Shown: one piece after another, positions 18,803 through 26,530 of the stretch
Layout of the letters: each line of letters begins with the position of its first letter
Position numbering within the stretch: position 1 is the stretch's first letter
Origin: JACMLC01 sp963817025
Lineage (GTDB): Bacteria > Acidobacteriota > Blastocatellia > Pyrinomonadales > Pyrinomonadaceae
Reading direction: 5' to 3'
Length of the DNA stretch: 64,000 nucleotides
Assembly (NCBI GenBank): GCA_963817025.1
Contig: CAWFML010000005.1
Span: 1,798,001 to 1,862,000 of the forward strand
Notes under the pieces: generated by a model
What the model saw: the letters and a program-made list of their open reading frames with translations, nothing else
The model's database searches: none
What the model was told of the DNA's origin: nothing
Program-made: the position numbers and the translations under genes

Positions 18803-19161
18803 GTCTGGACTCCTTCAGTTAGTTCTGGACATACCTATTCCGGCACTCTTCAGGCTTGAGTGCGGTCACAGTAAAATGCGATGAAAAAGCGCAATTCCGG
18901 CGCTCTTCAACGCAAAGTTCATCCCGGCTGGGGGCTTGCCGCATTCAGTTGTGCTCTCTGATGGGTGGCGGTCTTACGGATGGAATCCCGAAATTTACGG
19001 CAAAAACACTTTAGACACGGGTTAAGCAGGGGCTTGCTAATGAGTCGAAAGCGTGTCGCGGGGGACACCAAACCTATCACTTAAATTATTGACGATTAAC
19101 GGGAATACGGTGTAGCTATAATGAGCCTATGCCTTAATCCCTTGCAAGATAGTTCGGGGGC
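18803..19161 (-). other. Long leader upstream of the large surface-protein gene
   Basis: No convincing gene here. If the promoter at 19162-19189 is used, the transcript has a 5' leader of about 350-420 nt. It contains a 16-bp direct repeat with one mismatch (ATTCCGGCRCTCTTCA at 18837-18852 and 18894-18909 on the plus strand). I see no known riboswitch consensus. Confidence 0.4.
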
Positions 19162-19189
19162 AATATATAGAATGTTACGGGATTGTCAA
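19162..19189 (-). promoter_or_regulatory. Candidate promoter for the large surface-protein gene
   Basis: On the minus strand -35 TTGACA (19184-19189) and -10 TATATT (19162-19167) are separated by 16 nt. Confidence 0.5.
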
Positions 19190-19280
19190 GGATAATTTCA
19201 GCCGTCAGTTTTACCGGCAGGTTTTTTGAGGCCACATTGAGAACGCCTTTTTCATCCTGACAGGGTATTTAATGCTCGCT

Positions 19281-19330
19281 AAAAAGCGAGAGGGGAGACG
19301 ACTTATCAAGCCTCTCCCCTCTTGCTTTTT
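19281..19330 (-). terminator. Intrinsic terminator of the TonB-family gene
   Basis: A 17-bp stem with one mismatch (19281-19297 with 19314-19330), GC-rich core GAGGGGAG and A/T-runs at the base. On the minus strand the stem runs into TTTTTAGCG. It lies 22 bp after the stop at 19352. Confidence 0.75.
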
Positions 19331-19351
19331 ATCTTCTGAAGTTTACCTAAA

Positions 19352-20998
19352 TCAGTAGATATTAAAGTTGTACTCGACCCTGATGTACTGCGACACCGCT
19401 CTACCTTCCTTCGTCGCTGGCGTGAACTGGATTCGACGAGCCGCAGAGATCGCCTTCTCAGTCAACCCGAACGGCAAGCCGCTGACCGTGCGAATGTTCG
19501 TCACGCTTCCGGATGATGAGAGCACCATCTGCAACACCACTGTCCCCGTCACCTGATTCTTTCTCGCTTCTTCCGTGTACTCAGGCGTCGGCTTCGAGGT
19601 GATGCGGGCCTTGCTCGTCACTTCACCGGGCTTGTATATCTTGTTCGGGTCTCCTCCGCCGCCTCCGCCGCCTCCGGGGCCGCCGCCGCCTTCATTCCTG
19701 TCTCCGCCTCCCGTGTTGCCTCCTCTGCCCGGCCCCACGCCTCCTCCTTCTCCTGAGCCGACGCCGCCGCCTGTGCCTGTGCCAATACCGTTACCCGTTC
19801 CCGGCCCGCTCGATAATTCCGTTGACCTCGACTTCGGGTCGCCATACGGAATGGGTCTGGTATCGGGTGGAAACAATAGTGGATCAGCATCAATAGTGGC
19901 CGCCACCGGCAAAGACGGGTTCTTGATCGGCGGGGGATTGGGATTGGGAGCCAAGACCTGAGGGATAGTCAGAGATGCCTGCGGGAGTTTGCCCTGCGAG
20001 GCCGGACGCTGGTCTTCACGACCACCGCCGCCACCGCCGCCGGGTTTCTCCTGCTTGGCTTTGGAGCCGCCGCCGTTGCCTTTGTTGGTTCCGGCAGTGC
20101 CTTCGTCAGGTTTTTCCTGTTCGGCTGGAATGTCTACTAAGCCCTGATACTCCAAATCCTCTCGCGCTTTGTCTATGCTTGCTCTCTGTTCCCTGCCGCG
20201 TTTATCGAGGTAGACGAACAAGCCAGCCAGAGCGAGCGCGAACACCAGAGATGCCAGCATAGCCGTCACCACGGTCGGCATATCCGTCTCGCTAGCATAT
20301 TCGCCCGACGTAGAGCCTTGCGCCTTGAGACTGGCTGCACGACCGCGTGTAAACCAGCCTATGAACAACGCTATCAAGAGGCCAAGCGCCAGTGCGGCAA
20401 AAAGTCCTACTCCAAATTTGGAAGTGCCTGTTGACTGCGACTTCTCAACCCATGCGACGCCCACTGCCAGCACGATCATAGAACCGAGCGCGGTCATCAA
20501 AGCGATGGCAACATTGGGACGCGTGAAGAATCCTCCGGCCATCTTGCCGTAACCCGCGACTAAACGTTTGCTAAAGCCAAAGGGATCACGCTTGAATTCC
20601 GGCCAGGTGAGTTGTGATTGATGAGCCACTTCGCGCAACTCACCCGTCAAACGACTGACGAGTCCCGCGTCATCCATGATGGTCAGATGATATTCGCCGT
20701 CATCCGCCGCTGATGCTGCTGCCGCCGCTACGGGTTCGGATTCGGGGATACCGGCATCAAACTCATCCTCTGTCTCCAGAGCATTAACAGCAAAGCTCTC
20801 ATTGACAGCAGGAACAGCAAAGCTCTCGTTGACAGCAGGCTGCGAGGGAACCGTCTCTTCTTCAGGCTCCGGCGGCGCGGCTGGCATGATCACGGATTCC
20901 ATTTTCTTGGCCGCCAAACCGCTGAGCGGAGTGCCGTCAACCGGGCAGAAACTGAATTTGTCGGCAAACTCTTCCTGACATGTAGAACACTGTTTCAT
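19352..20998 (-). CDS. Zinc-ribbon / transmembrane / TonB C-terminal domain protein
   Basis: A 548-residue multi-part protein. The N-terminus MKQCSTCQEEF...FCPVDGTPL carries two Cys pairs, a zinc-ribbon pattern. An acidic linker follows. Three hydrophobic segments lie around residues 165-280 (IALMTALGSMIVLAVGV, FGVGLFAALALGLLIALF, VVTAMLASLVFALALAGLF). Then comes a charged stretch and a long Gly-rich spacer, and last a TonB C-terminal domain (TPEYTEEARKNQVTGTVVL to the end). The start at 20998 is preferred because GAGGA lies 6 nt upstream; a further ATG at 21010 exists. TonB domains pass proton-motive force to outer-membrane receptors. With no ExbBD nearby, the role may instead be in envelope architecture. 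Confidence 0.8.
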   Translation of the reverse strand: MKQCSTCQEEFADKFSFCPVDGTPLSGLAAKKMESVIMPAAPPEPEEETVPSQPAVNESFAVPAVNESFAVNALETEDEFDAGIPESEPVAAAAASAADDGEYHLTIMDDAGLVSRLTGELREVAHQSQLTWPEFKRDPFGFSKRLVAGYGKMAGGFFTRPNVAIALMTALGSMIVLAVGVAWVEKSQSTGTSKFGVGLFAALALGLLIALFIGWFTRGRAASLKAQGSTSGEYASETDMPTVVTAMLASLVFALALAGLFVYLDKRGREQRASIDKAREDLEYQGLVDIPAEQEKPDEGTAGTNKGNGGGSKAKQEKPGGGGGGGREDQRPASQGKLPQASLTIPQVLAPNPNPPPIKNPSLPVAATIDADPLLFPPDTRPIPYGDPKSRSTELSSGPGTGNGIGTGTGGGVGSGEGGGVGPGRGGNTGGGDRNEGGGGPGGGGGGGGDPNKIYKPGEVTSKARITSKPTPEYTEEARKNQVTGTVVLQMVLSSSGSVTNIRTVSGLPFGLTEKAISAARRIQFTPATKEGRAVSQYIRVEYNFNIY

Positions 20999-21378
20999 AT
21001 TTTTCCTCATAAACCGCCTGAAGAATAGAAGCGGGTGAAAAGCTTTTTCAAGAGCGGCGTTAAAATCTTTATCTCTTGCTGTCTCCCGTCACGACCCCTC
21101 TTAAGCCCCGCTGGAATTGACCCTTGCCTATAAACCGCATTATACAACTCTTTGTTGAAGTGTGAAGCGGGGCAGAGTCATCGTGTAAAACCCTGCTTGA
21201 AACATATTCGATGCAATAACAGGCCAAACGGTTGACGGGCTGTTCGGTTGGCATCTAAACTCTTTCCCGGTCGCTCCCCGTTCGGCACAAGTAAGATTCC
21301 GGGTCATTGTCGGCCTATTTTGCATCAAAGATTGTTGTTCCGCCAAATGTATCCGACAGAATCATCCGTATTTATTTT
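20999..21378. other. Divergent intergenic region between TonB-family and M16 genes
   Basis: About 380 bp separating two divergently transcribed genes. It must hold promoters for both, but I could not identify a convincing -35/-10 pair. Frames across it are not supported by ribosome sites or recognisable protein features. Confidence 0.4.
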
Positions 21379-22785
21379 ATGATAGCTCGAATTCGTCTCT
21401 TCAATTCAGCAATTACGCCCGTGCTGGCGATTTCCCTGATTTTCGCGCTCGGCCTGACCTCTTTCGGGAGCGCGCCGCAAAGCGCGCCTGAACCGCGCCG
21501 CGAAGAGCTTCTCAACGGCCTGCGCGTGCTCTTGTGGTCGCAGCCTCAGAGTCCGAACGTGACCGTCAAACTCAGGATACACAGCGGCTCGGCCTTTGAC
21601 CTCGAAGGCAGATCGGGGCTGATGGCCCTGCTCGGCGATATGCTTTTTCCAGACCCTGAGACGAGAGATTTTTTCACGGAAGAACTCGGCGGCAGTCTCG
21701 AAGTGACGACCGACTATGACGCCATCAATATACGTATGACCGGGCGCGCAGCCGAATTCGAGCGGATGATAGAACTCCTGCGTACGGCCCTCGTCAGCAC
21801 TCCGATTACAAATGAGAACGTCATACGCTTGCGCGACTCACGCATCAAGATGGTGCGCGAGATGAGCGTCGCCCCTTCCTTTGTTGCAGACCGCGCCATT
21901 GCCAGGCGTCTCTTCGGGGAGTATCCATACGGGCGACCATCTGCCGGAGCGACAGAGACGTTGGCCCGCGTCGAGCGCGCAGACCTCCTGCTCGCGCGCG
22001 AGCGTTTTCTCTCTCCGGATAATGCGACGATGGTTGTGACCGGCGGCGTCGAAGATAAACGCGCCATGCGAGCGCTGCGTCAACTGCTCGGCACGTGGCG
22101 CAGGAGCGATAAGCGTGTGCCCTCGACTTTTCGCCAGCCTGATGCGCCGGAGGCGAAAACCTTAATTATAGACATGCCGGGCGCAGAGAGCGTTGAAATC
22201 AGGTTGGCGGCGCGCACGCTGCCACGCTCCGACCGCGACTATGCTGCGACGATGTTGCTGATACTGCTCGCACGCGACAGATGGCAGGCGGCTTTTCCTG
22301 AATTGAACAAGAGCGCGTTCTTTGTGCGCCAGAACTCGCAGGTGCTGGGCGGCATGTTTGTCATGGGAGCTTCCGTGCGAACAAGCGAGACGGCGCAGGC
22401 TTTTGAATCCGCGCGCAAAGCTTTGCGCTCTTTAGCCGAGACGCAAGCTTCCGCAGCAGAGCTTGAACGCGTGAGAAGCGAAGCCATCGCCGTCGTCAAC
22501 AAGGACGCAGGCGATCCGTCCATGGTCGCAGAGATGTGGCTCAATGCCGAAAGCTACAAGTTGGACGCAAACGCGGATCAGGCGCGTGCGCTCTCGAAGA
22601 TAACCGCCGCAGACCTACAGCGCGTCGCGGCAAAGCTCTTTCGTGAAACGGAGTTTGCGAGCGTCGCTGTCGGCAGTTCCGCGCAGTTCAAAGCAGACCT
22701 TGAGCGCGCAGGCAAAGTAGAGTTTCCGGGCGAAGCCCCCGCTCCCAAAACATCTAATCCTACAATTCCAACTAAAACCCCGTAG
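21379..22785 (+). CDS. M16-family (insulinase-like) protein lacking the zinc motif
   Basis: A secreted or periplasmic M16B-type protein of 468 residues. ATG 21379 starts a signal peptide (MIARIRLFNS...PVLAISLIFALGL); an upstream ATG at 21307 would add residues without signal character. The fold signature is present: NGLRVLLWSQ, LRIHSGSAFD, the C-terminal-domain start and YPYGRPSAG. Where active members carry HxxEH (usually GLAHFLEHM), this one reads GLMALLGDM, so the zinc ligands and catalytic Glu are missing. In many bacteria an inactive M16 subunit partners an active one, but no partner is in the window. A role as scaffold or substrate-binding subunit is an inference. Confidence 0.82.
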   Translation: MIARIRLFNSAITPVLAISLIFALGLTSFGSAPQSAPEPRREELLNGLRVLLWSQPQSPNVTVKLRIHSGSAFDLEGRSGLMALLGDMLFPDPETRDFFTEELGGSLEVTTDYDAINIRMTGRAAEFERMIELLRTALVSTPITNENVIRLRDSRIKMVREMSVAPSFVADRAIARRLFGEYPYGRPSAGATETLARVERADLLLARERFLSPDNATMVVTGGVEDKRAMRALRQLLGTWRRSDKRVPSTFRQPDAPEAKTLIIDMPGAESVEIRLAARTLPRSDRDYAATMLLILLARDRWQAAFPELNKSAFFVRQNSQVLGGMFVMGASVRTSETAQAFESARKALRSLAETQASAAELERVRSEAIAVVNKDAGDPSMVAEMWLNAESYKLDANADQARALSKITAADLQRVAAKLFRETEFASVAVGSSAQFKADLERAGKVEFPGEAPAPKTSNPTIPTKTP

Positions 22786-22846
22786 CCAATTTGCAAACTT
22801 ATCGCAAGCCATTCGCAACCACTCATCACAGTTAACTGGTTAAATA

Positions 22847-23572
22847 GTGTCTCAACAAAGTAAAGCGTCGGAGAGCGAGCATAGCGCGCGCGTGCGGGCT
22901 ATGTTCTCAGGGATCGCTGGTCGTTACGACTTCTTGAATCATCTGCTTTCCGCCAACATAGACAAGCGTTGGCGCAAACAGGTAGCGGGCAAGCTTGAAA
23001 ACGTTCTTTCAAAGGACGGGGCGCGTGCGCTCGATATAGCATGCGGCACGGGCGATTTATCTCTGGCCCTTGCAGGGGCTACCGGGGCGCAAATCATCGG
23101 CACGGATTTTTGTCGTCCGATGCTTGAGCTAGCGGCGCGCAAGACTGCTCTGACCGGCGAACAGATTCCTTTGATAGAGAGCGATGCGCTCAGGCTTCCA
23201 TTCGCAGATCAATCCTTTGAAGCCGTGACCATCGCTTTTGGCCTTCGTAATTTAGCAAGCGTGGAAGGAGGCTTGCAGGAACTCTTCAGGGTCTTAAAGC
23301 CGGGAGGGCGTGCGGCCATACTCGAATTTTCCAGCCCTGTTGTGCCGGGTTTACGCGGGCTGTTCAACTTTTATTTCACGCGCGTGCTTCCACGCCTCGG
23401 CGGTCTCTTGAGCGGCTCGCGCAGCGCCTATGAATATCTGCCGGATTCCGTCATGCGTTTTCCGGATCAGAAACGGCTGGCGGGGCTGCTGCAGGGCGTC
23501 GGCTTTGAGGAAGTCGAGTACAAGAATTTGACAGGCGGCATCGCGGCCATCCATCTGGGGACGCGGCCCTGA
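22847..23572 (+). CDS. ubiE: Demethylmenaquinone/ubiquinone C-methyltransferase
   Basis: An AdoMet-dependent methyltransferase of the UbiE/MenG/COQ5 family, which adds the ring methyl group in the last step of menaquinone (or a late step of ubiquinone) synthesis. Signatures are MFSGIAGRYDFLNHLLS at the N-terminus, the AdoMet motif ALDIACGTGDLSLAL, AFGLRNL and LKPGGRAAILEFS. The length of 241 is standard. The start is GTG at 22847. It follows the M16-like gene after 61 bp on the same strand. Menaquinone is the more likely quinone if the organism is an acidobacterium; no quinone genes nearby test this. Confidence 0.93.
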   Translation: MSQQSKASESEHSARVRAMFSGIAGRYDFLNHLLSANIDKRWRKQVAGKLENVLSKDGARALDIACGTGDLSLALAGATGAQIIGTDFCRPMLELAARKTALTGEQIPLIESDALRLPFADQSFEAVTIAFGLRNLASVEGGLQELFRVLKPGGRAAILEFSSPVVPGLRGLFNFYFTRVLPRLGGLLSGSRSAYEYLPDSVMRFPDQKRLAGLLQGVGFEEVEYKNLTGGIAAIHLGTRP

Positions 23573-23653
23573 TGTTCACAGCCAAGAGGTTACTGGAAAC
23601 ATTTTTTCGGTCTCGGTTGCTTTGTAGATTTAAGAACACCGGCAACCACAAGT

Positions 23654-23736
23654 GTAGTCCGTAGGATTCGTCAATAAAACTTGCAGGACGGTAGTCGGGG
23701 CCGTTATGCAGGAAAGACACGAATCCTACGGACTAC
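23654..23736. repeat. Inverted repeat downstream of ubiE
   Basis: A perfect 18-bp inverted repeat (arm GTAGTCCGTAGGATTCGT at 23654-23671, complement at 23719-23736) with a 47-nt loop. It lies in the 458-bp gap before the permease gene. No U-tract follows, so a repeat element is more likely than a terminator. Confidence 0.7.
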
Positions 23737-23787
23737 TAATGTGCGTGCTCTCTTTCCGGTGCGTTCGGTTTGAAAGAACCAATCTCA

Positions 23788-23908
23788 CGCAAAGGCGTAA
23801 CAGAAGTAAAAAGGTAAAAGTAAAAAGGTAAAAGTCAGAAGAGCATTCAACTATTCTTCGCTTTTGCCTTATACCTTTTTACTTTTGCCTTCCTTTGCGC
23901 CTTTGCGG
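23788..23908. repeat. Heptad palindrome upstream of the permease gene
   Basis: The left arm has alternating units GTAAAAA and GGTAAAA (23806-23835); the right arm (23860-23889) carries the complement with small differences. An outer shell pairs CGCAAAGGCG (23788-23797) with CGCCTTTGCG (about 23897-23906). It is the same unit family as 3618-3705. Confidence 0.75.
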
Positions 23909-24030
23909 GAAACTGCCTTCTCTCTTCATCAAACTTGCACTACTACCCTCTTTCCACATCACGCAACGCAGCTCTTATGCTATCATCTTAAGCGATCTAT
24001 CCTGATTCCAATCTCTGAGAATTCGACGGT

Positions 24031-25032
24031 GTGGGTGCGTTGAAATATAAAATTCTCGACTTCCTGCGCCGTGCCGGTATCCTGCTGCTGGTGGTCTGGA
24101 CGGTCGTCTCTCTGGTGACCTTGCTGATTGAGCTTGTGCCGGGCGACCCGGCAGTGGCGATTCTCGGCGATCAGGCGACGCCAGAGCAGATAGAACAGTT
24201 TCGCTCGCGTCATGGTCTTGACCGCCCGCCCTTCTTCTTCTCCTTCCCCGAAGACCAAACCGGCGAAAGACATTTTGCGTGGCATGGCACGGACAATCGT
24301 TACACGGATTACTGGGGCGCGCTCCTCAAAGGCGACATGGGCCGCTCGTTTCGCACGGATCAACCCGTCATAGATTTGATTCGCCTGCGCTATCCGGCGA
24401 CGATTCAACTGGCCCTCGCTTCGCTCATCATCGCCATTGCCATCGCTATTCCGCTCGGAGTCGTAGCGGGCAGCAATCGCGGGACGTGGATAGATAACGT
24501 CTCGTCCGTTGTCGCGCTCATCGGCATTAGCCTGCCCAGCTTTGTCATTGGCCCAATGCTCGTCTACATCTTCGCCGTCAAGCTCTACTGGTTTGCGCCG
24601 ACGGGCAGCGAGGAATGGAGCGATATAGTCTTGCCCGCCGTCACGCTCGGCGGCGCGCTCTCTGCCATCCTGACGCGCATGGTGCGCTCGTCCGTGATTG
24701 AAGAGTTGAACGAAGACTATGTCCGCACGGCCCGCGCGAAAGGTTTGAGCGAGAGAAAAGTTATCTACAAGCATGTGCTCAAGAACGGCTTGATTCCGGT
24801 GGTCACGATTCTCGGCTTGCAACTCGGCGTCCTGCTCGCGGGCGCGATTATTACGGAAAAGATTTTCGGCTGGCAGGGTCTGGGACTGCTGTTGATTGAT
24901 GACGGTATCGGCAAGCGCGACTATCGTCTGGTACAGGGCTGCGTGCTGGTCATCAGCGTCACATACATTTTAGCCAACACGTTCACGGACATGATTTATC
25001 GCTGGCTCGACCCGCGAATAAGAATACAGTGA
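24031..25032 (+). CDS. Dpp/Opp-type ABC transporter permease (DppB-like)
   Basis: An inner-membrane permease of a peptide/nickel-type ABC importer. The GTG start at 24031 gives 333 residues. The N-terminal helix ends in LIELVPGDPAVAILG, the conserved DppB/OppB start, followed by a periplasmic segment and further helices. The cytoplasmic EAA loop is RTARAKGLSERKVIYKHVLKNG. A second permease follows 77 bp downstream. There is no ATPase of the DppD/F type and no solute-binding protein in the window, so the substrate is unknown and the pair must draw on partners encoded elsewhere. Confidence 0.9.
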   Translation: MGALKYKILDFLRRAGILLLVVWTVVSLVTLLIELVPGDPAVAILGDQATPEQIEQFRSRHGLDRPPFFFSFPEDQTGERHFAWHGTDNRYTDYWGALLKGDMGRSFRTDQPVIDLIRLRYPATIQLALASLIIAIAIAIPLGVVAGSNRGTWIDNVSSVVALIGISLPSFVIGPMLVYIFAVKLYWFAPTGSEEWSDIVLPAVTLGGALSAILTRMVRSSVIEELNEDYVRTARAKGLSERKVIYKHVLKNGLIPVVTILGLQLGVLLAGAIITEKIFGWQGLGLLLIDDGIGKRDYRLVQGCVLVISVTYILANTFTDMIYRWLDPRIRIQ

Positions 25033-25035
25033 CGG

Positions 25036-25100
25036 GTGACAAGTGACGGGTGACAAGTTAAAAACTTTTTGCTCGTCACTTGTCACCCGTCACTTGTCAC
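25036..25100. repeat. Heptad palindrome between the two permease genes
   Basis: A perfect 23-bp inverted repeat (25036-25058 and 25078-25100), arms of alternating GTGACAA and GTGACGG units, 19-nt loop. It fills nearly all of the 77 bp between the stop at 25032 and the ATG at 25110, so it lies inside a probable operon and cannot be a strong terminator unless it tunes expression of the second gene. Confidence 0.85.
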
Positions 25101-25109
25101 TGTTTTTCC

Positions 25110-25928
25110 ATGAATCGCTTAGCCATCTTCGGTCTCGTTATCGTCTGCATTCTCGTTATCCTCGCGCTCTTTGCGCCGTGGATTGCGACGCAGGATGCTG
25201 TGGCGACGATTAACCTGCCGCAGCGTTACCTGTCGCCCTCTGCCGCGCACTGGTTCGGCACAGACGCGCTCGGGCGCGATGTCTTTGCGCGTGTGGTTTA
25301 CGGCGCGCGTATCTCTTTGCGCGTCGGCATCATAGTGGTCGCCGTGTCCTCGATTGTCGGGACGTTCTTCGGCGCGCTCGCGGGATATTTCGGCGGCTGG
25401 ATTGACCGCGTGTTGTCCGGTTATATCTTCAATGTTTTTCTGGCTTTTCCGGGACTCCTGCTGGCTATCGCGCTCGTGGCATTTCTCGGCGCGGGATTGA
25501 ACAAGCTGATTCTGGCGTTGTGCATCATCGGGTGGGTCGGTTATGCGCGCCTGATTCGCGGGCAGGTTTTAAAGGTGCGCGAGTATGATTTTGTGCAGGC
25601 GGCGCGAGCGCTGGGCGCTGGCGACATGCGAATTCTCTTCGTGCACATTTTGCCCAACGCGGTTCAGCCTTTGATTGTCCAATCGAGCCTCGGCATGGCG
25701 GGCGCAGTTCTATCTGAAGCCGCGCTCTCGTTTCTCGGTTTAGGAGTTCCGCCACCCGCTCCTTCATGGGGCGTGATGATTGAAGAAGCGCGCGGGCTTG
25801 ATACCCTACAGGCCGCGCCGCATATCCTCATCTTTCCCGGCATCGCCATCGTTTTGACCGTGCTGGCATTTAATTTTATCGGTGACGGCTTGCGCGAGTA
25901 TCTTGACCCGCGCCAGCGTAAACGTTAA
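25110..25928 (+). CDS. Dpp/Opp-type ABC transporter permease (DppC-like)
   Basis: The second permease subunit: MNRLAIFGLVIVCILVILALFAPWIA is the first membrane segment, FGTDALGRDVFARVVYGARISL is the DppC/OppC signature, and the EAA loop is QAARALGAGDMRILFVHILPNAVQP. The start at 25110 is chosen because the frame upstream of it is the palindromic repeat. It forms the channel with the DppB-like protein upstream; the substrate is unknown. Confidence 0.9.
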   Translation: MNRLAIFGLVIVCILVILALFAPWIATQDAVATINLPQRYLSPSAAHWFGTDALGRDVFARVVYGARISLRVGIIVVAVSSIVGTFFGALAGYFGGWIDRVLSGYIFNVFLAFPGLLLAIALVAFLGAGLNKLILALCIIGWVGYARLIRGQVLKVREYDFVQAARALGAGDMRILFVHILPNAVQPLIVQSSLGMAGAVLSEAALSFLGLGVPPPAPSWGVMIEEARGLDTLQAAPHILIFPGIAIVLTVLAFNFIGDGLREYLDPRQRKR

Positions 25929-25938
25929 ATAGCAATGT

Positions 25939-26093
25939 GAATCAAGAGTAGAATGCTCTTTGCGTTTCTTAGCGTCGGACACTTTGCGTGCTTTGCGTTT
26001 AATCTCAACTTTAAACGCAAAGCGCGCAAAGGTTTTCGCACAGAAACTCAAAGAGAAGAATCAGGCAGCCAATCTTTTTTCTACTCTTGATTC
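25939..26093. repeat. Nested palindromic element, 155 bp (MITE-like)
   Basis: Outer 15-bp perfect inverted repeats (25939-25953 and 26079-26093, GAATCAAGAGTAGAA) enclose an inner 21-bp inverted repeat with one mismatch (25982-26002 and 26011-26031) made of CTTTGCG/GCTTTGCG units. The compact size with terminal repeats is suggestive of a MITE, but no target duplication is evident. Confidence 0.65.
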
Positions 26094-26121
26094 TCATTAT
26101 CAATGAACAAGGAGATAGCAG

Positions 26122-26406
26122 ATGAAGAAAACGAAGAAAGCTCTGATTACGATTGTGCTCGCAACATTTTTTCTGAGCATGCCGCTCTTCAGCGAAGCGC
26201 GTGCGGTGGGTGAGACGCAGCTTGTTTCGCTCGACAGTTCTTTGCTTGAATTACATCAATCAAGCGGCGTCGGGCGCATGCGCAGTAGTCGCCGCAGGCA
26301 GGTTCGCCGCCGTCGCAGTTGGCGTCGGCGTCAGGTGCGTCATGTGCGGCGTCACAATAGGACGGTGCGCCGCAGGTCGCGCACGCGTAGCGGCCATGAC
26401 CATTAA
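26122..26406 (+). CDS. Small secreted Arg-rich protein
   Basis: A strong ribosome site (AAGGAG) lies before ATG 26122. The 94-residue product has a textbook signal peptide (MKKTKKALITIVLATFFLSM...EARA) and a short neutral linker. Its C-terminal tail of about 45 residues is dominated by Arg with some His (SRRRQVRRRRSWRRRQ, then HVRRHNRTVRRRSR). No family is recognised. The mature part is extremely basic and would bind nucleic acid, polyanionic polysaccharide or the outer leaflet. It sits alone between the permease pair and an ABC exporter. Confidence 0.7.
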   Translation: MKKTKKALITIVLATFFLSMPLFSEARAVGETQLVSLDSSLLELHQSSGVGRMRSSRRRQVRRRRSWRRRQVRHVRRHNRTVRRRSRTRSGHDH

Positions 26407-26530
26407 TCCGTAAACCCACAGCGGCGCGCAATTCCTGTCTCTACCGGTTTACTGTCGCGCAGCTTGTTTGTACACTCATCCGGCGCAGGCATCAATTTCA
26501 GGATTGGTGGCTGCGCCGATTCTTTTTCTT

